A stretch of 64,000 bases of DNA, from the NCBI GenBank assembly GCA_022264855.1, contig JABYQU010000024.1, positions 310,001 through 374,000 on the forward strand, in the 5' to 3' direction. How positions within the stretch are numbered: position 1 is the first letter of the stretch; each line of letters opens with the position of its first letter. The notes under the pieces were generated by a model. The model was not told the DNA's origin. It did not search any database and was given only the letters and a program-made list of their open reading frames with translations. This stretch comes from Lenzites betulinus. Taxonomy: Eukaryota > Basidiomycota > Agaricomycetes > Polyporales > Polyporaceae. Positions 10,501-21,279 of this stretch are shown piece by piece. The position numbers and the translations under genes were made by a program.

Positions 10501-10738
10501 CTACAACGATCGCAACTTATCCAACTAGATCGACCATTCCACGATGGACACTTCCCGCTTCAGTGCCTCCTCCTTGATCCCTGATTCCGCGTCTCCCTAC
10601 TCATCCGTGCGACCGCACGGAGGTGGTCCACCTGCGTAATCCCAAGTTCTTGCAGGACCGGGGCGATGTGTAACAACCGCGGGTCACACGTGGAAAGGAC
10701 AGCCTCGACGGAGGATGGCTTCGTCACTTGCAGCACAA
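10501..10738 (-). pseudogene. Decayed duplicate of the 3' end of the neighbouring coiled-coil gene
   Basis: The minus strand reads SSVEAVLSTCDPRLLHIAPV, then LQELGITQVDHLRAVARMS, almost residue for residue the C-terminal domain of the gene at 11440..13479. After ARMSRETRN the frame shifts. The continuation in another frame (KEEALKREVSIVEWSI, stop, LDKLRSL, stop) matches the parent's QQALRRGVSVVEWAIFLDKLQTL. There is thus at least one frameshift and one nonsense codon, and only the last ~75 codons of the parent are present. Upstream sequence to about 10830 stays open but no longer resembles the parent. I interpret it as a non-functional tandem fragment about 0.9 kb downstream of its source. 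Confidence 0.82.
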
Positions 10739-11439
10739 TTATGGCGATCCTCAGATTGTGGCATTGAACGTGTCGGAACCAAGTCTCTTTTGGGGAGGAA
10801 CCTCTATCCTTATAAGCCGCTTGCGCCAAGCTTCTGGTAGAACAGCGCCACCCGTAGGCATTGGACTTTCATAGCGTTACGACGTTTCAGGGCGCTGGCC
10901 TCGTCGTTGTCGTAGGTTTCGTCGAACGGAAAACTTCACGGGCGGTAGATACGTCACTATGAGCCGTAGTTGCGCGAGCAGGCCGCAAGACATCCTCTGT
11001 GGCACCATGGGTGCCGAAATCAATCAGTCTACTACCGCACAGAATCGGCGCCCCGCAAAACGCGCTACGCCGGGCGAAACTGACCTTCAAGAAGAGCGAG
11101 ACCTTCTTGTGTGATAATTAAAGTGGGTGGGTCGGATCACTCAACGTCGGACCACTCAACATCCGAAATCATTCGACGCCCAAGTATTTACTGGTAGGTT
11201 TCTCTCATGTATCGGTAAGAGGTCTCTCACTCATATGGATCTCAAGCATATGGATCTCAAGCTGAAGGGTGGCCTGACAGACCGCCTATCTATTCGACAC
11301 GGCTTGTTCAACGTATACGTACAAATTGTTCTGCATAGTAAGGATACACCATACACCCCAAGCGCGATCATCCACGAGCACATATACACCCCCATGTCGC
11401 CTCTCCCCCTCCCCATTACAAGAAACACCCTCCCCAATC

Positions 11440-13479
11440 TTACAACGTCTGCAGCTTATCCAGGAAGATCGCCCACTCCACCACGGACACCCCGCGCCTC
11501 AATGCCTGCTGTTTCACCTCCCTGTCCCTCGTCTCCTCGCTCAACCGTGCGACCGCGCGGAGGTGGTCCACCCGCACGATCCCGAGCTCGTGCAGGACCG
11601 GGGCGATGTGCAGTAGTGACGGATCGCATGCGGCGAGGATGGCCTCGACGGAGGACGTCGGCGGCGCCTTCAACATCCCCGTGTCAGACTCGATTACAGG
11701 GCTCATCGGGAGCGTATCGCGCATGTCGCGGAAGGACCCGTGCAGGGGCGAACGCAGGTTCGCAGACAGCATGAGGGGGGACCCGAGGGGCCCGGACGAG
11801 GCGTGCAGGCCGCGCAATTGTTTGCCTGTCGGGCTGCCCGAGCTCGCCTGGCTCCCCGTGAGCGGCGGTGTGTTCGGGTAAGAGACCATGTACTGTGAAT
11901 GGACAGTCGGTCAGTGCTGTTATCAGTCTGTCAGCATCGAGAGCGCGACGTACCTCGCTGCGGTCCATCGATTTCCGGGCGGCATGTCGTCGTAGGGTCG
12001 GCGATGCTGGCATGCGGTCGTAAGTCTTGTTCGTCGTTGGGCTTGGTGGGGTGTGTAGGTCACGGGGAGCTGCGATGCTTCCTCCGTCACGCTTCGAAGG
12101 TGTGCCTGGGAGAAAGTCCATAGGGAGCCCGCCTTTGGCGGCATTGTATGAGACGATGTACTGGTAGACATGGTCAGTCTTTTCTCCCTTACCTAGTCTC
12201 TGTCTGGGTGATTCAATTGCATACGACTTACCTCGCTGCGCTCATAGGATGTTCGGCCACCTTTACCCCCAGTGGTAGCCCGCTGACTCCCATTCTTCGA
12301 TTCTCCACCGCCCCCTTGGACGGATCCTGCATAGCGCGGCGGTTGATCGCTAACGACCCTCCTCAACCTCGGATCGCCGTTCATCGAGCCAGACGGCATG
12401 CGGCGATGAGCATGACTCCCCACCTCGCTCATCCCGTCCTCCAGCGGCCTCCGCGTCGGTTCTTGTTCTTGCCCACCGTCGACAGCTGAGCCTGCACTGC
12501 TCGCCGCGACGCGCTCGCGCCATAGCGAGATAGTGCGCGCGGCGGTGTCTTCAAGTACCCGCTGCTCGACGAGCTCCAGACGGCCTTTCTTCCCGCTCAC
12601 CTGGCGCGCGTTGTCCGGGGCGGGGGACTGGACCGGGAGCGGAGCCTGGAGTGGGGGCGGAGGCGGAGACATGGGGGTGGGGGCGTGAGAACCGGTGCGC
12701 CGTCTTCCTCCTCCCCCGCCGCCGATGTTTGTGGAGACGATGCTTGTGTCGATGCGCCGCAGCGCAACGGGATTTGCGCTCCTCGACCTGTCCATACGCG
12801 TGCTGTCCACACTCATGCTCGGCAGCCGCTGGCGCACAGGGGAGTGTTCGTGGATGCGCATGCCTCCCTGCCTAAGCTCAGTCTCCTCCTCCCGTGGTCT
12901 CAGTGCTCTCTCCACCCGTTCCGCCATCTCCCGTTCGCTGTCTTTCCTCTCCCGTTCTCGGGACTCCAGCTCCTTGAGCGCCCGCTTCCTGCGCTCAACC
13001 TCCCTGAGCTCTCGCTTCCTGTCGAGCTCCCGCTCGCGCACGGCCTCGCGCACACGCTCCTGCGCGCGCGCAGCGCTCTCCATCTGGCCCTCGAGCATGC
13101 GCTCCATCTCGACGACGTAGTTCTGGTAGCCCGTCACGCTCTCGTCGTACTCCGGGTGCCCATCGCCACTCCCGCCGCTGTTCCCGCGCTCGCCGCCTCG
13201 CGCGGCCCACTCCGACGGCGCGGCGGTCGTCGGCGCATCGAAGTTGTCGTCGAGCGGGATGCTCGTCGGCGGGGCGGGGGGTGCGTGTGGGGCGCGGTAC
13301 GGGTAGGCGTGCGACGTGCGGCGCGCGGCGTACTCCGGGGGCGGCTGGGACAGGGTGGAGCGGGAGCGGGAGGAAGGGCTGCGCGTAGGTGACGGGGAGC
13401 GCGGGCTCGGGCTGCGCGAGGAGGCGAGCGGCGGGTAGTAATCTTGCTCAGCGTAGTTTGTTGGGTGTGGGACAAACAT
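11440..13479 (-). CDS. Hypothetical coiled-coil protein with conserved C-terminal helical domain
   Basis: Model: complement(join(11440..11892,11954..12160,12232..13479)), 635 aa. Donors GTAAGT (12231) and GTACGT (11953) and acceptors CCAG/ACAG all preserve the frame. The N-terminus is Ser/Arg/Pro-rich (SPSPRSPSPTRSPSSRSRS). A highly charged coiled coil follows (from about YVVEMERMLEGQMESAARAQ through RERELDRKRELREVERRK), then a Gly/Pro-rich linker. The C-terminal ~70 residues (SSVEAILAACDPSLLHIAPV to FLDKLQTL) look like a compact helical domain, SAM-like in flavour but not recognised. Exons 2 and 3 both begin Y(I/M)VSY, and the exons before them both end in RSE, suggesting exon duplication. 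I do not recognise a function; a scaffold role would fit the layout but is only inference. The start was chosen at MFVPHP; the frame is open further upstream, so another first exon is possible. Confidence 0.72.
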
Positions 13480-14403
13480 TTCCGAGTAGCCAGGTGCGGT
13501 CGTGTTGCTGCGGTATTCGGTTTGTACGTTTCGCGTGGGGGAGGGGGATTTGAAGTGGGTAAGGGCGATTATCTCAATCTTTATGTTTGGAAGTGTACGA
13601 TGTGCACGTAGCGCGCGATGCGTACAACGACAGTTGGTGATAACTGCACTTCGACAATGCAAGCTGATTTAGTACACGCCTGAGCGTTATACCTCAAGCA
13701 GAGCTCGGACGCACCTTGTCGTTCTCGATCGCTCGAGCGAAAACGCAGTGCGCAGGGAGCAGCCTGAGCAGCAATTTGGCAGCGGAGAGCAGAAATGAGA
13801 TGGGGCAGAGACAGCAGCTTCTGCAGCCACAGCGCGAGGGCCTCGCAGCGCGGGCGAGCGTATACATATCACGCCCGACACGCGCATGCAGCGTGTTCGG
13901 AATCGGGCACGTGCAACGCGTGATCGTGCCCCCTCCCCGCGCCCACGGTCGTCGCCCTTCTCAATACCGGCCGTCCGACGTCACAGACTCCTGCGCGAGC
14001 TTGAGCTTGTGCGACCTGCAGCGATGTCCATCGGAGCCGTAGGCGAGGTGGGGGGTCCTTGCCTGGACCGGGGGCCTCGGAAGGGGGCTGCCTCGAGGCT
14101 CGCAAGCTCCCGAGACGCTGCGCGATATACGCGCGCTACGACGTAGCGTCGGAATGCACTCCGCATACGGCCATCCAAAAGCCGCGGACGTGTTAACGAG
14201 AAATAGGCCCCGAGGCGCAGCGTTGCGTATTACGTCCTCCGTGGGACGGGAGAAGAGGGGGCGTACGGCGTCGTCCCGGGGTCGGAGGTGCACTATTTTG
14301 GCTTCTCAGCGTTGGGCCATGACTGTTGACAGGCGTGGTTAGCCGAGGTATCTGCGGGCCAATGAAGTCATCGGGCGCAAGCGAAGCTCCTCGTGTATGC
14401 ACT
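13480..14403. other. Intergenic region upstream of the coiled-coil gene
   Basis: This is the upstream region of the minus-strand coiled-coil gene. Open frames on both strands are short, Arg/Ser-rich and mutually overlapping. No splice-supported coding sequence or repeat stands out. Confidence 0.45.
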
Positions 14404-14679
14404 TCACAGTGGTAGATCCGGCCAAGGTGGGTCGAGGGCGGGCGAGGGGGTGATTGTGAGCGGGTCTGTGGGCGGTGGAGACACTGGCGCGCCCGTGGGT
14501 TCTAGTTCTGGCAGGTGATTGAACACCAGGATGAGCGTGTGCTGGTGGTGAGATGCGGTATCTAGATGGATAAGGTGATACCTGTGAATGGAGGTCAGCA
14601 CGTCGAATAGAAGGTCGAGGAAGCGTCACGCCTGAGTGCTTCTCATGCCGCCGCACTGCGCGAAGAGTAGGAGAAGCAT
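14404..14679 (-). CDS. Possible small hypothetical protein (two exons)
   Basis: Tentative model: complement(join(14404..14581,14630..14679)), 75 aa. A Met-Leu-rich start (MLLLLFAQCGGMRSTQA) joins through a 48-nt intron (donor GTGACG, acceptor TTCACAG) to YHLIHLDTASHHQHTL, then a proline-rich tail ending PPWPDLPL. The acceptor is good, the donor mediocre. I recognise no family. The hydrophobic start is too short for a confident signal peptide. It may be a chance frame or part of a larger gene. Confidence 0.25.
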
Positions 14680-14865
14680 AATGCGGTGTCAGAGGAAGGA
14701 AGACTGGTGCTCAACAGGATTGCACGATATCGCTTGCAGTATCACCGCGCTAGGGATTCCTTGCGTTGGAAAAGCGGATGAGGAGAATGCCACAATGGTG
14801 GTACAACAGCTATATGTCCATGTATCGATTCGGAAAGTCATACATCGGGAAGTTTGGGAATAGGC

Positions 14866-15680
14866 ACGTCAACCAGCTACACGGGTTCCGGGTAGTCGGC
14901 GAGACGGGCGGGGGGGCGGGGGCGGGGGGGGACATGGAAGGACGCAAGGCAGTTGGTGGCGCTGAGAGGTTTTCTCGGGTTCGGAGACCGTCGATTTCGA
15001 AGGGGGAGGATGATCTAAGGAGTGGAAGGCGCTGAACTGGATTCACGCATGTCCAAGGAAAAACAGAGCGACGCGGAAAAAGCAGGGTCGCCATGAACGC
15101 TCAGGGTACTTGAAGTTGTCCCGTTCTGTACGGTGCTTTGCGTCCCCGGAAGGTACACGAATTTCGGATGAGCACCTTCGCGCCAACGAAGACGAAGAGG
15201 CGGGGAGGGAAGTCTGGGTATAGATTTCGTGTTCACCAGCTGCACGGCTTGCATACAGGCTTAAATTCCCGTTCCGGATATTCGGTGAGACGGGCAGGAG
15301 GAGGAAAGGATAGAAGGGGCTCGAGGCGTTCGGCGGCGTTGAGACCCGGGGAACCAAAGGTCGAGGGACTTGCCAGGCCTGGCGGAGTAGGGAAGCACGC
15401 TGAAGCGGGTGAAAGTGGTTCGTCGGATTCGGAGACGGTCAACTTCGACGGGGGATGATAAAATCCGGAAACGGAAGACGTGGGGCGGGATTCGCGCATG
15501 TCGAAGGCGGAAAAACGCGAGGGGGAGAAAAGCATGGCTATCATGGACGCTCTGGGGAACTTGAAGCTGTCCAAACGCTCGCGCTCTTTCTGTTCGACGC
15601 TTTCCGTCTCCGGAAGGTATACGGGTTCCGGATGAGCCACCGTCCCGCCAACGAATATGAACGAACGGAAGCGGTTGGTA
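14866..15680. repeat. Two diverged tandem copies of a ~370-440 bp unit
   Basis: Segment B (about 14866..15233) and segment A (about 15234..15680) are related in the same orientation. On the plus strand both carry, in order: a caccagct(a/g)cacgg start, cggtgagacggg(c)gg, ggttcg-type runs with cggagac, tcgaagg..ggatgat, attc(g/a)cgcatgtc, catgaacgctc/catggacgctc, and gt(c)cccggaaggta(c/t)acg. Read on minus, A keeps a 159-codon open frame (AHPEPVYLPETESVEQKERE ... AFDMRESRP), while B has the matching AHPKFVYLPGTQ ... LDMRESSSAP broken by frameshifts. The unit may derive from a gene, but I do not recognise it. Confidence 0.6.
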
Positions 15681-15708
15681 GGGCTGAGATATCGGTCAAC
15701 GGGGGACT

Positions 15709-16281
15709 TCACATCTGTTGGCCGCGCTCAATATAACTTGTACCAGAAACCAGTATATAGCATGTAGGCGTACCCGGGTTCTCCGCGCCCTTTTCAAGGT
15801 CATCGGTCAGATAAACGTGTATATCGCATGTTTTCCTTCTGACCAAAACCTTGGCATATATTGAGCGGATGGCGCGAATTGTGAGGGGGATGCCCCAGAC
15901 AACGTAGCAGATGAAGAGAGCGACTGCAGCTATGGTGTTTGTGAGCATATATCGAGAAGGTAGGAAGACGGCCCATACCAATGGCAGCGATATCGGCTGG
16001 ACAAAGCTTGACCGAGGACGTGATGGGTTTACACTGTTCAGGGGTCAGGTCCGCGGCCGGGTCGCCGCGGGGTATATGCGGGCGCATGAGCATAAAGATG
16101 CTGTCAAACGAGTGTGGGTAGAAGGAGCGTGGAGAGAGAAGTGGGGAGAGCGAGAGGTGGGGTACTGACCTTGCGAGCTGAGGTGAATAGGGCCATATAT
16201 GCCGCTAGCGGGGAGCGAGAGAGGCTGACTGAAACCATGGAAGGCAGAGTAGAGAAGCGAGGACGATCCCAGCGGACTCAT
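15709..16281 (-). CDS. Putative small single-pass membrane protein
   Basis: Tentative model: complement(join(15709..15929,15979..16100,16166..16281)), 152 aa. The best-supported part is exons 2 and 3: MLMRPHIPRGDPAADLTPEQ, then CKPITSSVKLCPADIAAI joined through a 49-nt intron (GTATGG...CATAG) to AAVALFICYVVWGIPLTIRA, a clear membrane helix followed by a basic patch (RSIYAKVLVRRK). Exon 1 (MSPLGSSSLLYSAFHGF...) requires a weak GTACCC donor; the better GTCAGT donor four bases earlier breaks the frame. The gene could therefore start at MLMRP (16093) with an intron in its 5' UTR. Function unknown. It lies divergent to histone H3, about 350 bp away. Confidence 0.4.
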
Positions 16282-16490
16282 GTATGCTTTGCACGTCACA
16301 TTGGTTAGAACGATCGAGACAAGGCGCATATAGCCAGCTCTGGTGCGTTGTAGTTGCAACGTTCAAGCGAGCAGACACCGTCCAACTTGATGAACCCGAG
16401 CCCGTCTGCGAATCTGACGTGACCCTACGTTGGCGCCCACCGCCACAGTCGCGTCAAACTGCGCGCGCGTCACGTGCAAACGCGTCGGGG

Positions 16491-16498
16491 TATATATA
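16491..16498 (+). promoter_or_regulatory. TATA box of the histone H3 gene
   Basis: TATATATA lies 131 bp upstream of the H3 ATG, within an otherwise GC-rich stretch, with a CACGTG E-box about 20 bp further upstream (16471..16476). This spacing is normal for a strongly expressed fungal gene with a short 5' UTR. Confidence 0.6.
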
Positions 16499-16628
16499 CC
16501 CACGACGCGAGTTGTTGAATGCCATCGCCACCCTCTCTTCTCGACCACCATCTCCAAGGCCCACCCGCCAAACACGCTAGTACCTTTCTACATTTCCTCC
16601 CACAACACCTCATACATCCACAACCGCA

Positions 16629-17546
<918 letters not shown>

Positions 17547-20147
17547 TCATACACCACCGCCGCTCTTTTCGACCGGTATCCGAAGACGTTCCGTTTTGCC
17601 CTTGGCCTCCGGCGCGGGCGCGAAGAGCACCTCACGAAGCTCAGCGCAGATCTGCACATCCCCGTCAGATCCTCGCGTCATTCAACATCCAAAGTTGAAC
17701 CCGACGTACCTCAACAAACTCATCGAAGTCGACGTCCTTGCTGCTCTTGAAGCCCGCCTCCTCGAGGACATAATCAAAGTCCTTCTGGCGCACGCCCGCG
17801 AACCCCGGCAAGCCGCGCACGAGGTCGAACGCCTCGCGCACCTCGAGCCGCTGCCTGTCGCCTTTACGCGCGCCGAACGCACCCTGCAGCGCGTCGAGCT
17901 CGCCTGCAGCGAACTGCGCGCGCGAGTACACGATCTGCTGCGGGACCGCGCCCGCGCCTTTGCCCGCGCCGAAGAGCGCGCTCTCGACGCGCTCGACGAC
18001 GCCGACGTTGCGGCGCGGCACCGCACCAGGTTGCAGGCCCATGCTGCCCAGGAAAGCGGTAGCGGCGGCGGCCTCGGCGGCGGTGCGCGCGGCGGACCAG
18101 TGCAGCTCCTCGGCCATGATCTCGAGCACGCGGGGGAGCGCGTCGAGGGTCGCTTGGGCGTTAAGGAAAGAGAGGCGGCAGCGGCGCGCGATGACGTCGA
18201 TCGCGGTTTGTGCGTATTCGTGGCGGACGGCGTAGCGCACTTCCGCTTCAATGACTAAGGTGGGCACTGGTGAGTAGGGTGCGGGAGGATCGAGGGGAGA
18301 ACACGTACAGGGGTAGCCGGGCGCGAGGCGGATGCCGTGGAGGGGCCATGTTTTGCCGGTAGGCTGAGCGAGGGAGAGTACTGTCCACGCGCAGTCGCCG
18401 TAGTTTTCTGAGAGGTGCTTGGCGACCTCCGTCTCGAGACCGTACTAACTCTACCGTGAGTATATGCGCATACGGGAGGAGAGAATGACACGTACGCGCT
18501 GCACGAGACCAATAAACATGTTGCGCGACCAGCCGTCGCTCCCGACCAGGCGCAGCTGTTCCGTGACGCATCCCCGCTTGGGCTGGAGCGCGAATACCTC
18601 GATCGCCTTGTCGACAGTCTCCTCCGCCATCGCGCGGTACGTCGTCCATTTCCCGCCCGCAATCGTCAGCAGGCCGCTGTCGCTCACGTGGATCATATGG
18701 TTCCGCACGAGGCCCTCCGTGCTCGCCGCGTTCGGGTTCCGCACGAGCGGGCGCAGGCCAGACCATGCGCTGAGCACGTCCCCGCGGCGGACCTTGATGT
18801 CCGGGCTGAGGTACCTGCGCACCTCCTCCAGAATCCACCGGATCTCCTCTTCCTGAGGGAGAGGGGTCGCGGTGACCTCCGCAGGCGTATCCGTGGTGCC
18901 CGCGATGGTGTTCCCCTGCCAGGGCAGGAAGAAGATCACGCGCCCGTCGGATGTTGCGGGGTCCAGCAGACCCATCGTGCGCGGGGAGTAGTAGTTCGGG
19001 AGCGTGATGTGCGTGCCCGAGGACGGCTGCACAATCGGCGTGTGCGCGGGGTTGTCCATGGTGAGGAGCGCGTCGGAGAAGGGGCCGGTGGCATTTACGA
19101 CGCCCTTGGCGCGGATGTTCCACTCCTTGCCTGTTAGCGCGTCGCGCACACGCGCGCCCTGGATCTTGCCCTCCGTGCCGTTCTTGTCGAGGGAGGTGAC
19201 CTCGACGTGGTTAGCGACGATCGCGCCTTGCTTTACGGCGGTCATTATGAGGGCCATGTTCATGCGCGAGTCATTGTGCTGGCCTTTATGCATTTCGTCA
19301 GATATGTTCGGTGGTTGAAGAGAAAAATACCTACCATCGTAGTAGACCAATGCGCCGACAAGGCCGTCTTGCTTCAGCATGGGGAACGCCTCGAGAGCCT
19401 TTCCTTTGCTCATCAGGTACGAAGACTCCATGTTCTCCTTTCCGGCAAGGATATCGTACATCTTGCAACCCGCCCAATAGTAGGGCACCTGCCAGTACCT
19501 GCAAGAATGTTGAGATGCGCGTACTTAGCGAAACGTGCGCGGGTACATACTTGTATATGGGAAGCATGATGGGAAGCATCGCAGAGAGGTAAGGGGCAGT
19601 CTGCAAGAAGATCTTGCGTTCGTGCAGGGCCTCCCGCACGAGCTTGTACTGCTCATAGTCGAGTTCCATGACGGCCTTCTGGAGGTAACGGACACCGCCA
19701 TGGACAAGTTTCGTAGACTTGGAGGAAGTACCTAAGGATGATAGTGTTAAATAGGAAGCGCGGATCACCGAAGAATCCCCGCCTATCCTACGGCGCACGT
19801 TCACAAAAAGCATAGATGAGACACACACCTGAGCTGAAATCATCGCGTTCGACAAGCGCAACTTTGAGGCCTCTGCTGGCAGCGTCGACAGCGACACCCG
19901 CCCCTGTCGCGCCCCCACCGACGATGAGCAGGTCGAATTCTTCTGCAGGGTTGTTAGAGGCCTTGAGCGCGTCGAGCATCTGCTCGCGCGAGGGCGGCGT
20001 CCATGGCTGCGGGGGCCGACGGCTCTCCTTAGTAGAGGGCGTGTACGCAGGACCTGAGTTCAGGAAATAGTATCCACCAGCGGCAGTGAGGGCGGTAGCC
20101 CCTCCTACGGCGGCCAGGGTGCGGCGGGAGACGAGCTTGCGAAGCAT
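17547..20147 (-). CDS. GUT2: FAD-dependent glycerol-3-phosphate dehydrogenase, mitochondrial
   Basis: Model: complement(join(17547..17651,17710..18254,18309..18444,18496..19283,19335..19498,19551..19731,19829..20147)), 745 aa; six introns keep the frame throughout. The N-terminus has a mitochondrial presequence plus hydrophobic anchor ([19 protein letters not shown]). The FAD site is [20 protein letters not shown], followed by [18 protein letters not shown]. Substrate-domain blocks include [53 protein letters not shown] and [15 protein letters not shown]. The C-terminal region has the [20 protein letters not shown] block and an EF-hand-like segment ([10 protein letters not shown]). The enzyme oxidises glycerol-3-phosphate to dihydroxyacetone phosphate at the inner membrane and passes electrons to ubiquinone. 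The last exon supplies [19 protein letters not shown] and a glycine-ended tail. Confidence 0.96.
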
Positions 20148-20697
20148 GTTGATGGCCTCCGTCGCTCAGTGAAGAGTGCAAGGAGGGCTCCTGGTGCAGG
20201 AGACTGGGAGTGAGACGGAGGGTGTGGTGGTCGGAGAGAGGAGTGTGCGTCGGGCCATGGACAGGGACATTCCGCTCGGGGCTCATGCGTTCTCCCGTTC
20301 TCGCGCCCCTCTCCTGCCCAATCGGCCCCCTCCTCGCCCGGCCCGCGCCCCCGGCATTATATCTCCCCTCGCTCTCGGCACGGATTTCAGTCACCGCGAT
20401 GTTTGTTTTAGCACGCCCCGATGGGCCCCGATCTGCGCGGCTATGACTCGGAACCTCTTAGGCACTGTGGACACCATGATGTAACGTGTCGCAGGCCGCG
20501 TCAGGCGAGATCGTGCGTGAATGAGCGCGCTTGGAGTCGAAGAGCGAGATACACGACAAGCGAGAGGGAGGCGCGCCCGACGCACGGGCGTTGGTTCATC
20601 GGAGAGATACGAGCAGGATACGAGCGCGAACAGAAAGCAAAGAGTAGTGTAGTAGTGAGTCTGAAACGGGCAAGTCACGTGTAACGTAGCCGTTACA
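20148..20697. promoter_or_regulatory. GUT2 upstream region
   Basis: The upstream flank of GUT2 (minus strand) shows a GC-rich segment with CCCC-containing boxes around 20320-20375 and the AT stretch ggcattatatct at about 20353, a possible TATA element roughly 210 bp from the ATG. A minus-strand open frame crosses here but has no motif or splice support. Confidence 0.4.
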
Positions 20698-21184
20698 TGA
20701 GCTTCATCGACTGGTCGCAGGTGGTCAGTATACCTCCGTATGGGCCAACCACTGTCTTTTGAGTCCACAGTCTCGGAAGATACACGTTCATGGGGATCCG
20801 CCGCGCCAAAAAGTTCAACGCTAGAAGTGAGTGGGACAGTCTGCTCGAAATGAGGTACTACGATCGACGCGAGTTTGAAGACCACCAGACCGTCACGATC
20901 ACCCTCTCGGATGAAGATATCCCTGACGGCTTCGTCGACCGCCGTCCACGCCTGCAGGGACATCGGACATCTTTAAGGGCCTCAATGCTGACTTCGAAGA
21001 GCGTTCACGGGCTTTCCAAGGTCATGATGCCGTCGACCGACCGTTTCTACAAGTACCTTTTCTAGCAGTTGATCCACCGGCCGCGTACATCGCGCACCTC
21101 GGTTTGTCCCGCGCCTTCGCCTACACTTTTTTGTTGTTCAATCTATACGGTTCCAAGGATGTCAGGAAGGAAACACCGTAACGC
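20698..21184 (+). pseudogene. Probable gene remnant, plus strand, unrecognised
   Basis: Protein-like segments follow one another in different frames: MSFIDWSQ (20698) before a plausible intron (GTGGTC...CCACAG), a frame from 20790 (MGIRRAKKFNARSEWDSL ... HQTVTITLSDEDIPDGFVD), and from about 20940 another (SDIFKGLNADFEERSRAF ... RAFAYTFLLFNLYGSKDVRK, stop near 21182). No single splicing path joins them cleanly. This resembles a decayed gene or one with poorly conserved introns. No family recognised. The opposite strand is also open for part of this stretch, so even the strand is uncertain. Confidence 0.3.
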
Positions 21185-21279
21185 AAGGCCAAACCGTCAG
21201 TATTTCCGTTTGGCACTCAGGCTTACTTCGCGTTCCACACAAACTGCTAATAGGATGCTATATGCCTTGAATAGGGAAC

